Positions 48,875 to 60,272 of a stretch of DNA of 64,000 bases are shown piece by piece. The stretch is taken from NCBI GenBank assembly GCA_944990035.1, contig CALYLX010000145.1:1160083-1224082 (forward strand), read 5' to 3'. The notes beneath the pieces are model-generated. The model was given only the letters and a program-made list of their open reading frames with translations, ran no database searches and was not told where the DNA came from. The position numbers were made by a program, and so were the translations under genes. Position 1 is the stretch's first letter, and the number at the start of each line of letters is the position of its first letter. This DNA is from Clitopilus passeckerianus. Lineage: Eukaryota > Basidiomycota > Agaricomycetes > Agaricales > Entolomataceae.

Positions 48875-51157
48875 ATGAATTCATCGACAAGCAGAGCTGA
48901 CCAGGATAAACAAAGGAAGGAGGAAATACTTCGACAAATCTCGTCATTGCAAGCCCAGCTTCACGACTTACCACTAGACCAAACCAACCATGCTGCTTTC
49001 ACCCTACCATGCCTCACTTCTCCAAAGCGCAAGGCACCGGATTCAAATGTCCTCGTACCGGCCACTCCCCCTTCTAGTAAGATATACCTACCAGGTATTC
49101 CCTGACCAGTGCTGAAGTTTTACGAAGAAAGGCGAAGGGTGGAGAGTACGACTCAATCAAAACCAGCGACTAAACTTGGCAGTACCCAAATCACCAAGCC
49201 CAGTCAGAGAGAACGTGTCAAATCAGCCAAAACCGTGTCGGCGACCCAGCCCTTTGTGCCTGCCCCCTCAAGCTTTCTATCTAGCCTCGCCAAGTTCAAT
49301 AATGGGGAGGATGCCACTGCAAATCCGACGGAACAGCTCATTCGCTCCGCCGGATTCTCGGAAACACCTGCTTCAATATCTGCAAATCAATATACTTCCT
49401 CCGTCGGCAATAATAGGGATGATAGGCTTGCGCTGATAGAAGACCTAGAACCTGGACCTGTTGAGCATAGCCCACCTTCGGATGATCCCACTTTCCAGAA
49501 ACTGGAGCCTAACTCAGGCATCCGACTCTCGTGAGCGACTTTTTGGTGCATATGCCACCCCCAGATCCTAATACAGAGTTGATAGGTCTCGAACAATTCC
49601 ACATGATGACTTGCAACTGCATCTTACGGGACGTTATTATCTCTCACCATCTCGATTATACTCGGTCGTTCAGCTGCTACCCAACAAACAAGGATACGAT
49701 GTCCCCGTAGTTGGCGATTGGATCACCATAGCCGTTGTTGCCGAGCGTGGTCCCATGAAATATAGTAGAGCGCCTGTTGCGGTAATCTCAGGGAACGCAG
49801 AGGAGGCCACCGGCGAAAAGAAGTCGTATGCGGAAAAGAAGAAAGAAGAACAGAAACCCACTGGAAAGAAATATGTCAACTTCAAGCTGATCGATTTTGG
49901 TGCCCGTGCTAGGTCGTCGTCGTCAGCTACTGGCGGGAAGGCTGTAATCAGGGGCGATGCTTTCTTATCCTTGCTGCTCTTCGAGGCGGACGGCTTTGAC
50001 TTGATTTCTGATGAAGGTGATACCAAACCGAAGAAGCGATATAGAGGTGGCAGCAAGGGTGCCTTCGAGACCATGTCAAAGCTTAAGGAGGGCGACGTCG
50101 TGGCTTTGCTCAACCCTCGTATTCTGAAGCCTTTCCAGGTAAGCGTCGATTCACATTTTCAGGATATGCTACTAATATTCTCCATTTTAGCGTTCAAATG
50201 ATACACCTCACCCTACGAGCAATATTCTTGCCCTTACACCCGAGTCTGCTGCCTCTATCATGACAATTGGGCGATCTCAGGACCTGGGAATGTGCTCTGC
50301 AGTCAAGAAGAATGGAGAGACATGTGGAAGTTGGTACGACAAGAGAATCAGTACAGTTTGCGAGTGGCACATCCAAAGTGCTGTGGAAAGAAGTCGAGCT
50401 GGTCGTGCAGAATTCTCCTCAGCGTGGGTTCGCTTTCATTATTGGTGCTCCTATACTTATCATTGCTCTTTAGGACAACCGGCCTATCCAACACTGCCGT
50501 CGCGAAACGCAAGCCCAATTACGACCCAATGAAACAATGGGGGCTGCAGCCTAATGAAGATTCTGGTAGCTCTGGGTCTACATACATCGTGTCTGGGCAC
50601 ATCGTCAGCGGATCCAAATACGACTCACGGACGCTATACGCTACCGAGAACATTGGACGAGAAGGACAAGCCAAGGCGCAGCGGAAAGTGGCTCAGAGGG
50701 AGGCTGAGAAAACTCTGGCAAGCTTGCTGAGTAGAGACAAACAGGGCATGGCAGCTGTGATGAAGGCTCGAGAGGCTAAACAGGTGACGAAGGATGGAGC
50801 AAATGCTCAAGAAAGTGGCCAGTTAGCGCCCACAGCGACGTCGAAACGCGGATACTCTGTTCAATTGATCAAGCAGCTGGGATTCGACCCATCCACAAGA
50901 CCTGGCCAGCGTAAATTAGCGTCAGACGATGCACAGAAGAAGGTCAGCCCAAGTTCCTTTCATACAGATCCATTGCGGATTCTAAACAGCCTTGATTCCA
51001 GCTTGACGGTCTTGCTGCTATCCAAGCAAACCGAAAAAAGATATCTCTTGCACCCAAACCTGGACCAAAGATACGCTCTGGCGTTACGTTTCCCTCAGCC
51101 TCGTCGACATCTGCAGACACCGAGGAGCCAAAAATGATAGATTTAGATTCAGATTAG
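48875..51157 (+). CDS. MCM10: DNA replication initiation factor MCM10
   Basis: Helps activate the CMG helicase and bring DNA polymerase alpha to origins. The start ATG at 48875 gives MNSSTSRADQDKQRKEEILR, a short coiled coil. The internal OB-fold domain spans about 49590-50140 (YYLSPSRLYSVVQLLP, GDWITIAVVAERGP, KKYVNFKLIDFG, LKEGDVVALLNPRILKP). The signature zinc finger follows at about 50270-50365: LGMCSAVKKNGETCGSWYDK then VCEWHIQ. The C-terminal region has NYDPMKQWGLQPNED and RGYSVQLIKQLGFDPSTR. The final exon ends PKMIDLDSD. An unusually short intron, about 33 nt, seems to remove an in-frame TGA at 49103. About 680 residues. Confidence 0.92.
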
Positions 51158-51518
51158 CTGACCCAATCGAATATTCTCGCATACTCTCCCCTCATTTGCC
51201 CGACTTCATCCATACATACCAACATTGACGCAATCTTACCGCGTACTTTTTTTGCATCTACCTTCGACTTTTATCGCCGACTGGAGTCCGCCTTTTACAA
51301 ATCGTGTATAGATATCAGCCCGAGGGTGCATTACAACATATTTTCATAATGATACATCCAAGAGCGACAGCTTCTAAGTAGTCTCGGCTGCGTACGATAA
51401 TATGCCCAGGCATTCTGGCACACGTGGTACATATTACGGCTGGAAAATTTTGTAGTATTCCCGGCGTAGGTGAAAGTTGGGTAAAAGCTCCAGCAAGGTT
51501 CAATTTTTGGCTTTGGGT
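51158..51518. other. Intergenic between convergent MCM10 and ASF1
   Basis: About 360 bp holding the two 3' ends. No further feature was recognised. Confidence 0.45.
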
Positions 51519-52256
51519 TTATGAGGGGGCAGCAGCAGGCGTTGAATCTGTGACCATTTCCTCAGAATCGTCGAGATCATTCGCTGATGGGACTGCAGCT
51601 GAGTTGGCAGCTCCTGCAGACGGGATTCCTTGGTCCGGAGCGACAACGTCCCTAAAGGTTTGTTAACACAATATCAATGAAGGTAGGATGCGTACACACC
51701 ACTTGATCTGGAACCTGGTCACTCGTGGTTTCGCATTGATCTCCCTCACAAGCTTGTCAAATGCAATTCTAGCTGGAGGGTTCTCCTTCATTTCTTCATT
51801 GTCGTACTCTGTGTTCTGGTAGTACCCAACTCGGACGAACTCCTGTTCTTTGTATGAGCCTGTTAAAATCAGGGCTGCGACACCTAAAACATCTTCTGGA
51901 GGTATCTTATCTGGGTTCGGGGCTTCTCCTTCAAACTCGAACGAATTGACGCCTACGGGAACAGGTCCAACTAGGCAATCGTCCAGCTCTTGGTCAAGGT
52001 CCTCTTGGTCCGGCGAAGAGACGTAGATCAATTTCCATTCAAGGTCTATCGGGTGTGTTTAAGTAGCGTCCTCATATCGCCTAGAATGGTCTGACCTTCT
52101 TTGAGAGGTGCAATGCACTCGAATGTGACGCGAAACTGGTAGGTATCAAGGTATCTTGCAGGATTATTCAAAAACTCGACATTCTATGCGGTGTATGAGG
52201 GAGAGAAATCAGTCAGGCTGGTCATTTAAGCGTACCCTTATTGTTACCAAAGACAT
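51519..52256 (-). CDS. ASF1: Histone chaperone ASF1
   Basis: Binds the H3-H4 dimer and passes it to CAF-1 or HIRA during replication-coupled and independent nucleosome assembly. The ATG at 52256 gives MSLVTIR. A 51 nt intron leads to NVEFLNNPARYLDTYQFRVT. The conserved Ig-like core has WKLIYVSSPDQEDLDQELDD, VGPVPVGVNSFEFEGEAP and VLGVAALILTGSYKEQEFVR, then VGYYQNTEYDNEE. The final exon encodes RDVVAPDQGIPSAG and an acidic Ala/Ser-rich tail (DLDDSEEMV). About 200 residues, as in other fungi. No frame problem. Confidence 0.95.
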
Positions 52257-52896
52257 GTCTAGAAAGAAAGTACACTGGTATAAAGGACCGTGGCGTAGTC
52301 GTGTACAAGTAGTGAAAGGGCTGGACGATGGCCTGCGCGCCTGGACGCGTTCGTGCTGCGTGACATGTCACATATCACCTGAGTTGAGTCACACACAACA
52401 GCCTAATTTTCCTCCAGGTCGTTGTAAGATTTCAAAGGTAAATCGTGGATTTCTACCCAGGAATGCTGGTATTGTATTTCGTTTACAGCAAGTAGATTAG
52501 TACCAATGTACGATGACTCAACAGACGAAGTGTCGTGACATTTACCACGTGCTCTTTACCGTATCAGGCAATTGATTGATATTGTACGACAGCTTGAGGC
52601 CAGACTTGGATCAGATACTGTACCATTCTGAGGACCGACAGCAACGAAGAGCAGCCCTTTTGTCTTTTCGGGCTCTTTTCTCGAGGCGCTTCAGGCCCCA
52701 ACGGCTTTCTTACCTTTCGACTTCACCTGACACGACCGACTTACGAAGAATAGCAGTGGCCGGCTGGACACTGGTTGCTCCTTGTTCTTTATCCGTTTAT
52801 TGAAGATTATCGACGTTTCGATTACTTATTCGGCGCTTTCAACGACCCATTCACGACCAAGATACGCTAATACACGTTCCTTTGCGATAGTGGCAA
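52257..52896. promoter_or_regulatory. Shared region between ASF1 and the RasGEF gene
   Basis: 640 bp between divergent start codons. An ACGCGT hexamer at 52345-52350 lies about 90 bp upstream of the ASF1 start, as expected for MBF control of a histone chaperone. However, the hexamer occurs at many other places in this window. Confidence 0.4.
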
Positions 52897-55800
52897 ATGG
52901 CCCTTGAAAAACCTACAATGCCAGCAAAAGACGAAGACGTCGTCGAGACCCCTGCACCACAAGAATCCCGACCTTCACTCGAAGCACTTGATAGCGAATC
53001 TTCTATGGATCCACCGCCCAGCGTACAGTTTCATGAGCCTGACACGCCATCCTTGAGCCGACGTACCACGGAAGCATCCCCAAGTTCTACTCAACTTCCA
53101 CTTCCTGCTTCCATTGGGCCCAAGCCAAAAGGCCTCGTTAAGTTGCTGGCAATTATTCCTGATGCTTCAGACACAAGTGGTGACTTGCCGAAGGAGGTAA
53201 TAGAGTCGGAATTCTCTGTTGCACGTAAGCTCTCCGCTCGTCATGACCACATTGACCCTGTTTACCAAACTCCTGCACAGTTGACAAAACATTTGTGGAT
53301 ACTTCCTCTGGGCCTGCCGCGCGCGAGTTAAAAAGGCGATGGGATCTCCAGCTCGGACTGGCCAGGACTGTCCGTTCACCGTACGCTATCACAGCCTTCG
53401 TGAATCAGCACGGAAAGCAGATGTTCCGAGTGGGGTACGCGGTTAACTCTTTGTCAACTCGTTTTATGACTGACTCCTTGGCAGCCGGCGTGATCTCTCT
53501 GCTCCAGCTGCTAATGCTGCTCAAATTGAAGATCGAATGACACATACCTCTATGGGTGCGGACATAACGACCTCTCCCCGCAACAGTCGGCGGTCAAGAA
53601 TGAGCATGAACGCCATCCCTTCCATGTTCGCTAAGAACCCTACTGCTGCCAGCAGCTCCAAAGCGCTTAATAATGCTCAGGGACCAGTTCTAAGAAAGCT
53701 CAGGAAAACACGGTCGATCCCAGATTTGGTTGGGCAAGGGTCCTTCGTGGAACCGACTGTTGGTCGTGCACATTCCAAGAGTGTAACAGGAGCAGACGTT
53801 GCCCCCTTTTGTACGATTATACGACACGACTATCCCCCCTTCGACATCTTTGCTGATGCCATGGGTTGGCTTGTACCGCCATTAACTCCTGGCTCGAGTT
53901 ACTCGACTCCAAGTCAAATTTCTTCTGATCAATCCAACGACTATTTACGAAGCCAGCTCAGGATAGCCCACCCGTTCGGGCATGGTATTTCTTATGATTC
54001 TCCTTTACAACGATATGCTGCCATATCGTCGCCTTCGCCCCCGTTAGCAGCACCCATGCCACGACACTTACGCGAAATGCAGTCGTTCGAGTCAGGGCTG
54101 ACTGCGCGTCAAGACGACTCACCTATTCATTCGACGAAAATTACACCTACCGTTTCTCAGTACAACCTAGATGAGGTAGACGTTGGTCGCCCGTTGTCTG
54201 CCATGCGTCTTCATTCTCCTGGCGAATCGATGCCAGATCCTGATGGTACTCCTACTACGCCCTCGCCTGCACCCATTCCCGAAGTCACATTGGCCCCTCC
54301 TCCGGAGACGCACTCCATATCTCGCTATTCCACAGACGTATTCGATGTGCTGCAAACATACCGTGGACTGCCGCAGATTGATAAATTCTCATTGGAAAAG
54401 GGTGACACAACTTTCAAGATGTCACTTTCGGCTGACGAGAGCGCTGCCCCTCGAGATGATCCACGCTTTGTTATCTGGGGCGAGTCTTCTGCCGACCGCG
54501 ATGGCGATGACCATTCAGCTTCTCATGAAAGTCTGACTGATTCATCAAACCATTCCAATTCTGTCTCCAGGAGACGGATGAGTCGGGCTAAACCTCAGGA
54601 GACAACAGTCACCGAAGGTCCACAGCGAATCCTTCTCGCTGCTACCATTGAGCGCTGGATAGCTCAGCTCACAAGCGATTTGAGCTATGAGGAGCTTCTG
54701 GACTTCTTCTTGACCTACCGAACATACGTTTCAGCGGTTGACTTGTGTCACTTGCTGATATGTCGCTTCCAATGGTCTCTTCTGCAACCCACTTCGTTGC
54801 ACGACGAGAAGGTTCGAAGAATAGTGCGCGTTAGGACGTTTGTAGCCATCAGGTTCTGGATCTTGACCTTTTTCGCTGCGGATTTCATACCCAACCGTGA
54901 CCTCCGGCTACTGTTCGGCGATTGGTTGAATACCCTCATCCGAGATCCAATCCTCAAGAAGCATTCTGATGGCGTTGTGAGTTTTTGATCGCTATAACCT
55001 GTTTTGATTCGTGGCTCATTAGCTTTTAGGGCATCGTGAGGAAGTTGATGAAGGTTGCAAAAGATTGCAAGGAACAACATATCAAAATTCCTTCGAAATC
55101 TAGAGACAGGTCGTCTTCTACTACGTCTAAGGGTTCGGGCATTACAAAACCACATATTTTGGGCGAGAAGTTTGCCGCGGCTACTCAGAAAACCGTCAGA
55201 GACGATGAGGAGTCAGATGTTGACCTTGACTTCCTTCCCGAAGAAGGCAAGACAGCGGATGACTCCCAAAATATTCTGACGGAGGCCCCCAATTCCGGTT
55301 TCACTCCAACACGACCAACTTCGCTTCCAGCGTCATCGCAGTCTATCCTCCAACACACGGATCTTGGCCCAACGATGCAGGAGGCCGATACCCCATATGT
55401 GCAAGTATCTTCCCTGGCCATACCCCTGCCAATGCAACACAATGCAATTTCTCGCGTATTTGTCAAAACCATTGGGCGTCTTGGTAGATGGAAAAGGGTG
55501 TTGAACTCTCGAGCAACCGTCAAACCGGGGTCATCAAACATACCTGCCATCGAAGTCGAGGCAACTGAAACCAAAGGGCTTCTTACAGTTGATCCTCAGA
55601 GTACCAAAGCCAAGCCCCCACTGAGGGCTCCTCGCGCTCGCACTTCTATCGTCTATCCTACGCCCCAAGCGCCATCCTCAGAGCCTACTCCTACCCCCAA
55701 CGGTGCCGTAGAAACTCTGGACAAGCCTTCAATGGATGTATCTCAGCTGTCCAGTACAGTTGTAAACACTGATACATCCTCGACCCTCGATTCTTCATCT

Positions 55801-57810
55801 ATCATGGATGATGATATAGATGACCGGCCACAGTCTTTCCGATCCACATCAACAGACTCCTTTGGAAGGCCACTGACGACGGGCGGACCAGCACCTCTAT
55901 TCCCGGATGCAGGACGCACCCAATGGGCCTTTGACGTCGTTTCCATCGATGAATTGGATTTTTCCGACACTTCTTCGGTATTGGAAGAGGCACCTGCAGC
56001 GCCTCCCGGCCTAAGGAAGCAACCAAAAAAGCTGCCCTTACGCCGAGACTTCGAATTCCTCAAACGACCCGAGACTGTGTCATCTTTGGGCATCAGGTCA
56101 CGCGATTCCGTAGCATCCGATACGTCGAATACTTCGTCTGGGATCAACTTAGGGGGGAATGTTGCTCAGTGGCAACTGAACGCTCTTGTCGACTCTCTCA
56201 GTGACGAAGAAGAGGTTGGGGACGTTGAAGATGCTTTGAAGCGCTTGGAAGGGCAGGTCAACCCAGAGAAGCAACAAGAGAAGGCATCCAAGGTGGATGG
56301 TTGGGTCCGGAACATACAGAAACGAATGGCCGCCGGAGACTACATCGATGTCGCTCCCCGCTTCTCCGACGACGAAGAGGATTACGAGAACGACTCACCA
56401 GATGCCTCCCTAGATGGCAAATCTGAGACCAAATCAACACGTAGCTCCGTCCATCTCTCCATAACAGCGCCAACGCTATCGGTTCCCGAGGGTGAAGGTG
56501 ACCAAGGTGACGACAATGTGGATATGGTCAAGACACCTATTCCTTCTCAAGTCTCCCATTTCCCCGATAGCAATACACCGGCTAAATCCACCGATGCCAA
56601 CCCTCCACCTCGCGATGTTGTTCCTCGAGAAATCTGGCAGAGCCGTCTACCTTCTCGCCCTTCAACAGCCGATTCAGCTATTCGCCCTTCGTTCTCCCGA
56701 ATACCTGCTGCTCCATCAGAGCCTCGCTGGACGCCATCCTTCGTAGTCTCACACAGAGCAGCCGAGGTTGCAGAGCACTTGGCCATGATCGACCGAGACC
56801 TCTTTATGGCAATTGGGTTTGAAGAGCTATTCCAGGACTGGTGGTCCCCGAACGAAATAGAGGTTCTTGACTGGGAACAGTTCCTCCGTGATCGAACTCG
56901 GTGGAAGGCCGAAGGTCGTTTCCCGCATAGGACCAGTGTCTTGGGAGCTGTCCGAGCAAGGTTCAACGTCATGGCGAACTTTACTATTTCCGAAATTGTG
57001 TCGGCACCTCCTGCACATCGACCAATGCTGGTGGACAAGTTTATTCGTATAGCATGGGTAAGTAGTGGATCTCGGGTTTTAGTATTCCATTTTCTCATCA
57101 TTTCTTCTGAACAGAGGTCCTACTGCATGTCCAGCTTCGCCACGCTTGTAGCGATTATCTCCGGTCTCTCAAGCGACTGGGTCACGAGAGCCATGCGCAA
57201 GCCAGGCTGGGTGAAAGTCGGGATGTGGGAGAAACGTATGCTCAAAGATCTGAAACTCTTCACCGATGGCAAAGAAGACTTTAAATACCTCCGACACAAC
57301 ATCGCCGCCATCGTCGACGCTAAAACCGCCCCCGCCGACCCGACCCAAAGTACCGCCACCCTTGGCAGCAGTGCAGCCGATGGCTCCGTTGCTGGTAAAG
57401 GCAAAGCAGGTGCAGAACGACCACCTGTTGCGCTGGCTTGCATACCCTTCATCGGAGTCTACCTCTCGCAATTGAAAGGTGCACAACGACTACCTGATGT
57501 CATCGACCCCACTGCACCGGAAGAACCGATCGGAGTCAACGCAGTCACATCCAACCTCGAAACTCCCAGCCGCCCCGAAGTATTTTCAGCACTTGCGCCA
57601 CTCCCAGAGGGCATGAACCTTGAGCCGCTGATCAACGTACAGAAGCAGAGAAGGGTGGCGGGTGTGATCAAGAGTTTAGTTGCAGCACAACATGTGGCGA
57701 GTCGGATTCAATTCGACGTGGACAAGAAGTTGTTCCAGAAATGCTTGAAGTTGAGTGGGCTGAGGAATGAGGAGTTGCAGAGGAAGCTTGCGCAGGGATA
57801 TCCTGAGTAA
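52897..57810 (+). CDS. Ras guanine nucleotide exchange factor, LTE1-like
   Basis: Activates a small GTPase by GDP release. The family resembles LTE1, linked to mitotic exit and polarity in fungi; that subfamily label is inference. The start MALEKPTMPAKDEDVVETPA is followed by a long disordered region. The N-terminal RasGEF (REM) module is at about 54610-54980: RILLAATIERWIAQLTSDLS, YEELLDFFLTYRTYVSAVDL, RTFVAIRFWILTFFAADFI. A second disordered stretch (55100-56700) follows. The catalytic RasGEF domain is near 56760-57480: LAMIDRDLFMAIGFEELFQD, RARFNVMANFTISEIVSAP, MSSFATLVAIISGLSSDWV, ACIPFIGVYLSQLK. There are four introns (for example 57059-57114). It ends RNEELQRKLAQGYPE. About 1,500 residues and no frame errors noticed. 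Confidence 0.9.
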
Positions 57811-58092
57811 CGAGTTGATTTACGCCCCTTTCTTCTAAGTTATGTCTATGCATTTCGTCCTTTCGTCTTCACTACTTCGATTTCTACTTCTCGCTTGATA
57901 GTGAGGTACCTTATTCTACCTTCGTCTTCTTTCTTGGTCATTGTGGCATTCGTAGAGCCCCTGGTTCCCTGTTGTAATTAACGCCGTACGTTATGTATAC
58001 GAAATCGTAGACTGCATGCTTTCATTTCATTTCACTATGGCATAGAACATCACTGTATCAATGGCTAGGTAGGTACCTCTTCCCGGTAACCC

Positions 58093-60160
58093 TCAAACCA
58101 GACCCTTGCTCTTATACACCAACAAATACGCACTCGAATCCTCGCCACCTCCATCCAGCGTAGCAAGCTTCTCAACCGGGAATACGCTGACCTTTTCATC
58201 GTCAAACTTGTACCAATCCTCGTCCTCCTCGTCGAACGCCTGTGTCGCGTTGACCGCAGCCGATGATGCTTGTGCAGCTTCGGCTGCGGAGGTGGAAGGG
58301 CCAGAGATCCCGGTTGAGGAAATGGCGGAGGGTTTGTGGAAGACTGATTTCTTGACGAAGCCCATGTAGTGTCCAGCGTCTGCAGCGGGGCCTTTGTGCG
58401 TCACGATTGCTATAGCTCCTCGTTAGACCACATCCTTCGGAGGGAAAGAAGAGAGGACGCTCACAAACCAACTCATACAACCCATGCACACTCGCACCCA
58501 CATCTTGCTTCACACTCTCATCAATCAACTTCTCCAGCTCCTCCAGCTCTCGCATCCTATACTCTACCTCGTCGCCGAGTGCGTCCCCAGACCCGGCAGC
58601 GGTTGGTTTATTATCTCCATCGACAACCACCCCTCTTCCCCTCTCAACAGCCGCATCCCCAAGCACAGGCTCAACACCCCCAACCTGCGCCGCCGCATCG
58701 CCCATCTCCACGTCCGCCGTAGGCACCGCAGTCGGTGCAGGCGGCTCAGGGATCAATGTTGAACTAGACGCAGCACCAACCTTGGTCTTTGTCCTCTTCC
58801 TGACTTTCCTCCTCTCTGACCTCTCCCGCTCGTAGTCTTTGAGTTTACGCGAGACGGGGAGGAGCTTGGTGCGGAGTTCGTCCGTGGCTAGGTCTAGTGC
58901 GTCGAATTCGGTGGGGAATTTGACTTTACGCTGTTAGAGTTGAGTGAGTAGGAGAGAGAGAGAGAGAGGAGGGAAGGGAGACGAACCATGATCTTGGCCT
59001 TTTTCATGATATCCTGCCTCCATGCAAAGCGGACCATATGGACGACCAGATACCCGGGCAACCTCGTCACTCTCGTTTTCTGAGAATACATAGCATCGCG
59101 TCCGAGAGTGGGAGATCGCTTTTCGACTTTCTGATCAAGGGACTGCAAGGAGATTAGATTAGATTATCAATAAAACGCGGAAGACTCACGTTCATAATCC
59201 CAGTTAACATAAAATTCGTCGTAACATTGATATTACACTCAATCTTGAGGAAGTTCTCAAACGTCACGCTCTTCGCCTCCTCCGGGGCCTCATCACACGT
59301 CAACTCCCTTCTCATCTCGCCCATCAACCACTGCTCAACGAACCGCTTCGGACTCTCCACCGCCAACTCGCTCTCCCCAGGGATGTTCCCACTCCGACTC
59401 AACCCCGGGACGTTCCCCAACGTCTGCACGATCTGGCCCCAACACTCCTCCGCATCCTGCTGGGCATAGCCCGCGCCGCCCCCCATGGCCATGGCCATCC
59501 CGCTCTTCTCTCTCCTGTCCATCTCTGCGAACTGGGGGTTCACCTGACGCAGGGTGGAGAGGAAGCCGAGAGGTGTGACGGTGTCGGAGGTGCGGGACAT
59601 GTTAGAGTAGAGGTCGCGCAGGGAGGAGGGGAGCGGGGTGGTGGATTGCAAGGCTGGGGCGGAGAGGGCGATTTGGAGTTCGGGGATGGCGCGGAGAGCT
59701 TGAATGGAGGCGTTCATGTAGCAAGTGTTGCCGAGGTTGCGGAGGCCGACTGGCATTGCGAGCTGTGGTTGTGTCAGTATATGCGGGTTTTTGATAGGAA
59801 GGGAACTCACAGCTTCTGCCAGTTGACTATCATCCATGTCTAAATGTAATCAGTACTTGCTTTTGTATAAGAACCCAGAACACACACACCCTCCAAGAAC
59901 ATTATCGGTTTCTCTGGCGGCTTTGGGAGTTCCCCAGCAGCACCAATGACCATGAAACTCATGCCAGGTTTGGGTGCGACCTTTTTCCATGGCGTATCGT
60001 CCTTCAAGACGCCACCCTTGATCATAACCTTCATCCTATCCACCGGCACGCCTGTGACCTGGTAAACGGCCTCCTTGAACGCATTCGGTGGCAAATCAGT
60101 ATCAAGGTCGACTGGATGTACTTTTCCAGCATGTTTAATGGAAACTTGTATAGGTGCCAT
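58093..60160 (-). CDS. UBP6: Proteasome-associated ubiquitin hydrolase UBP6/USP14
   Basis: Cysteine protease that removes ubiquitin from substrates at the 19S proteasome. The ATG at 60160 gives the N-terminal ubiquitin-like domain ([38 protein letters not shown]). The Cys box [18 protein letters not shown] lies near 59740 and the QQDAEECW signature near 59455. The zinc-less core continues through [20 protein letters not shown], a low-complexity insert (58560-58790), and the His box [15 protein letters not shown] near 58380. The protein ends [14 protein letters not shown]. One intron (around 58940-58985) carries a GA microsatellite. All exons join in phase. About 560 residues. Confidence 0.95.
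58951..58968. repeat. GA microsatellite in a UBP6 intron
   Basis: A run of about nine GA dinucleotides on the plus strand (CT in sense) lies within the intron between the exons coding IMKKAKIM and [12 protein letters not shown]. Confidence 0.7.
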
Positions 60161-60272
60161 GATAGTTGGACGCGTAAGAAAGACGCGCAAGCTCATAATC
60201 TACTCTATTTGTTCGTGTTTACTTTTACCCCGATATATCCATCTAATTCCTTTGTCTTTTCTTTCATCCAAC
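60161..60272. promoter_or_regulatory. 112 bp bidirectional promoter region
   Basis: The whole distance between the start codons of UBP6 (minus) and the SET5-like gene (plus). Both leaders and promoters have to fit in this stretch. Confidence 0.5.
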
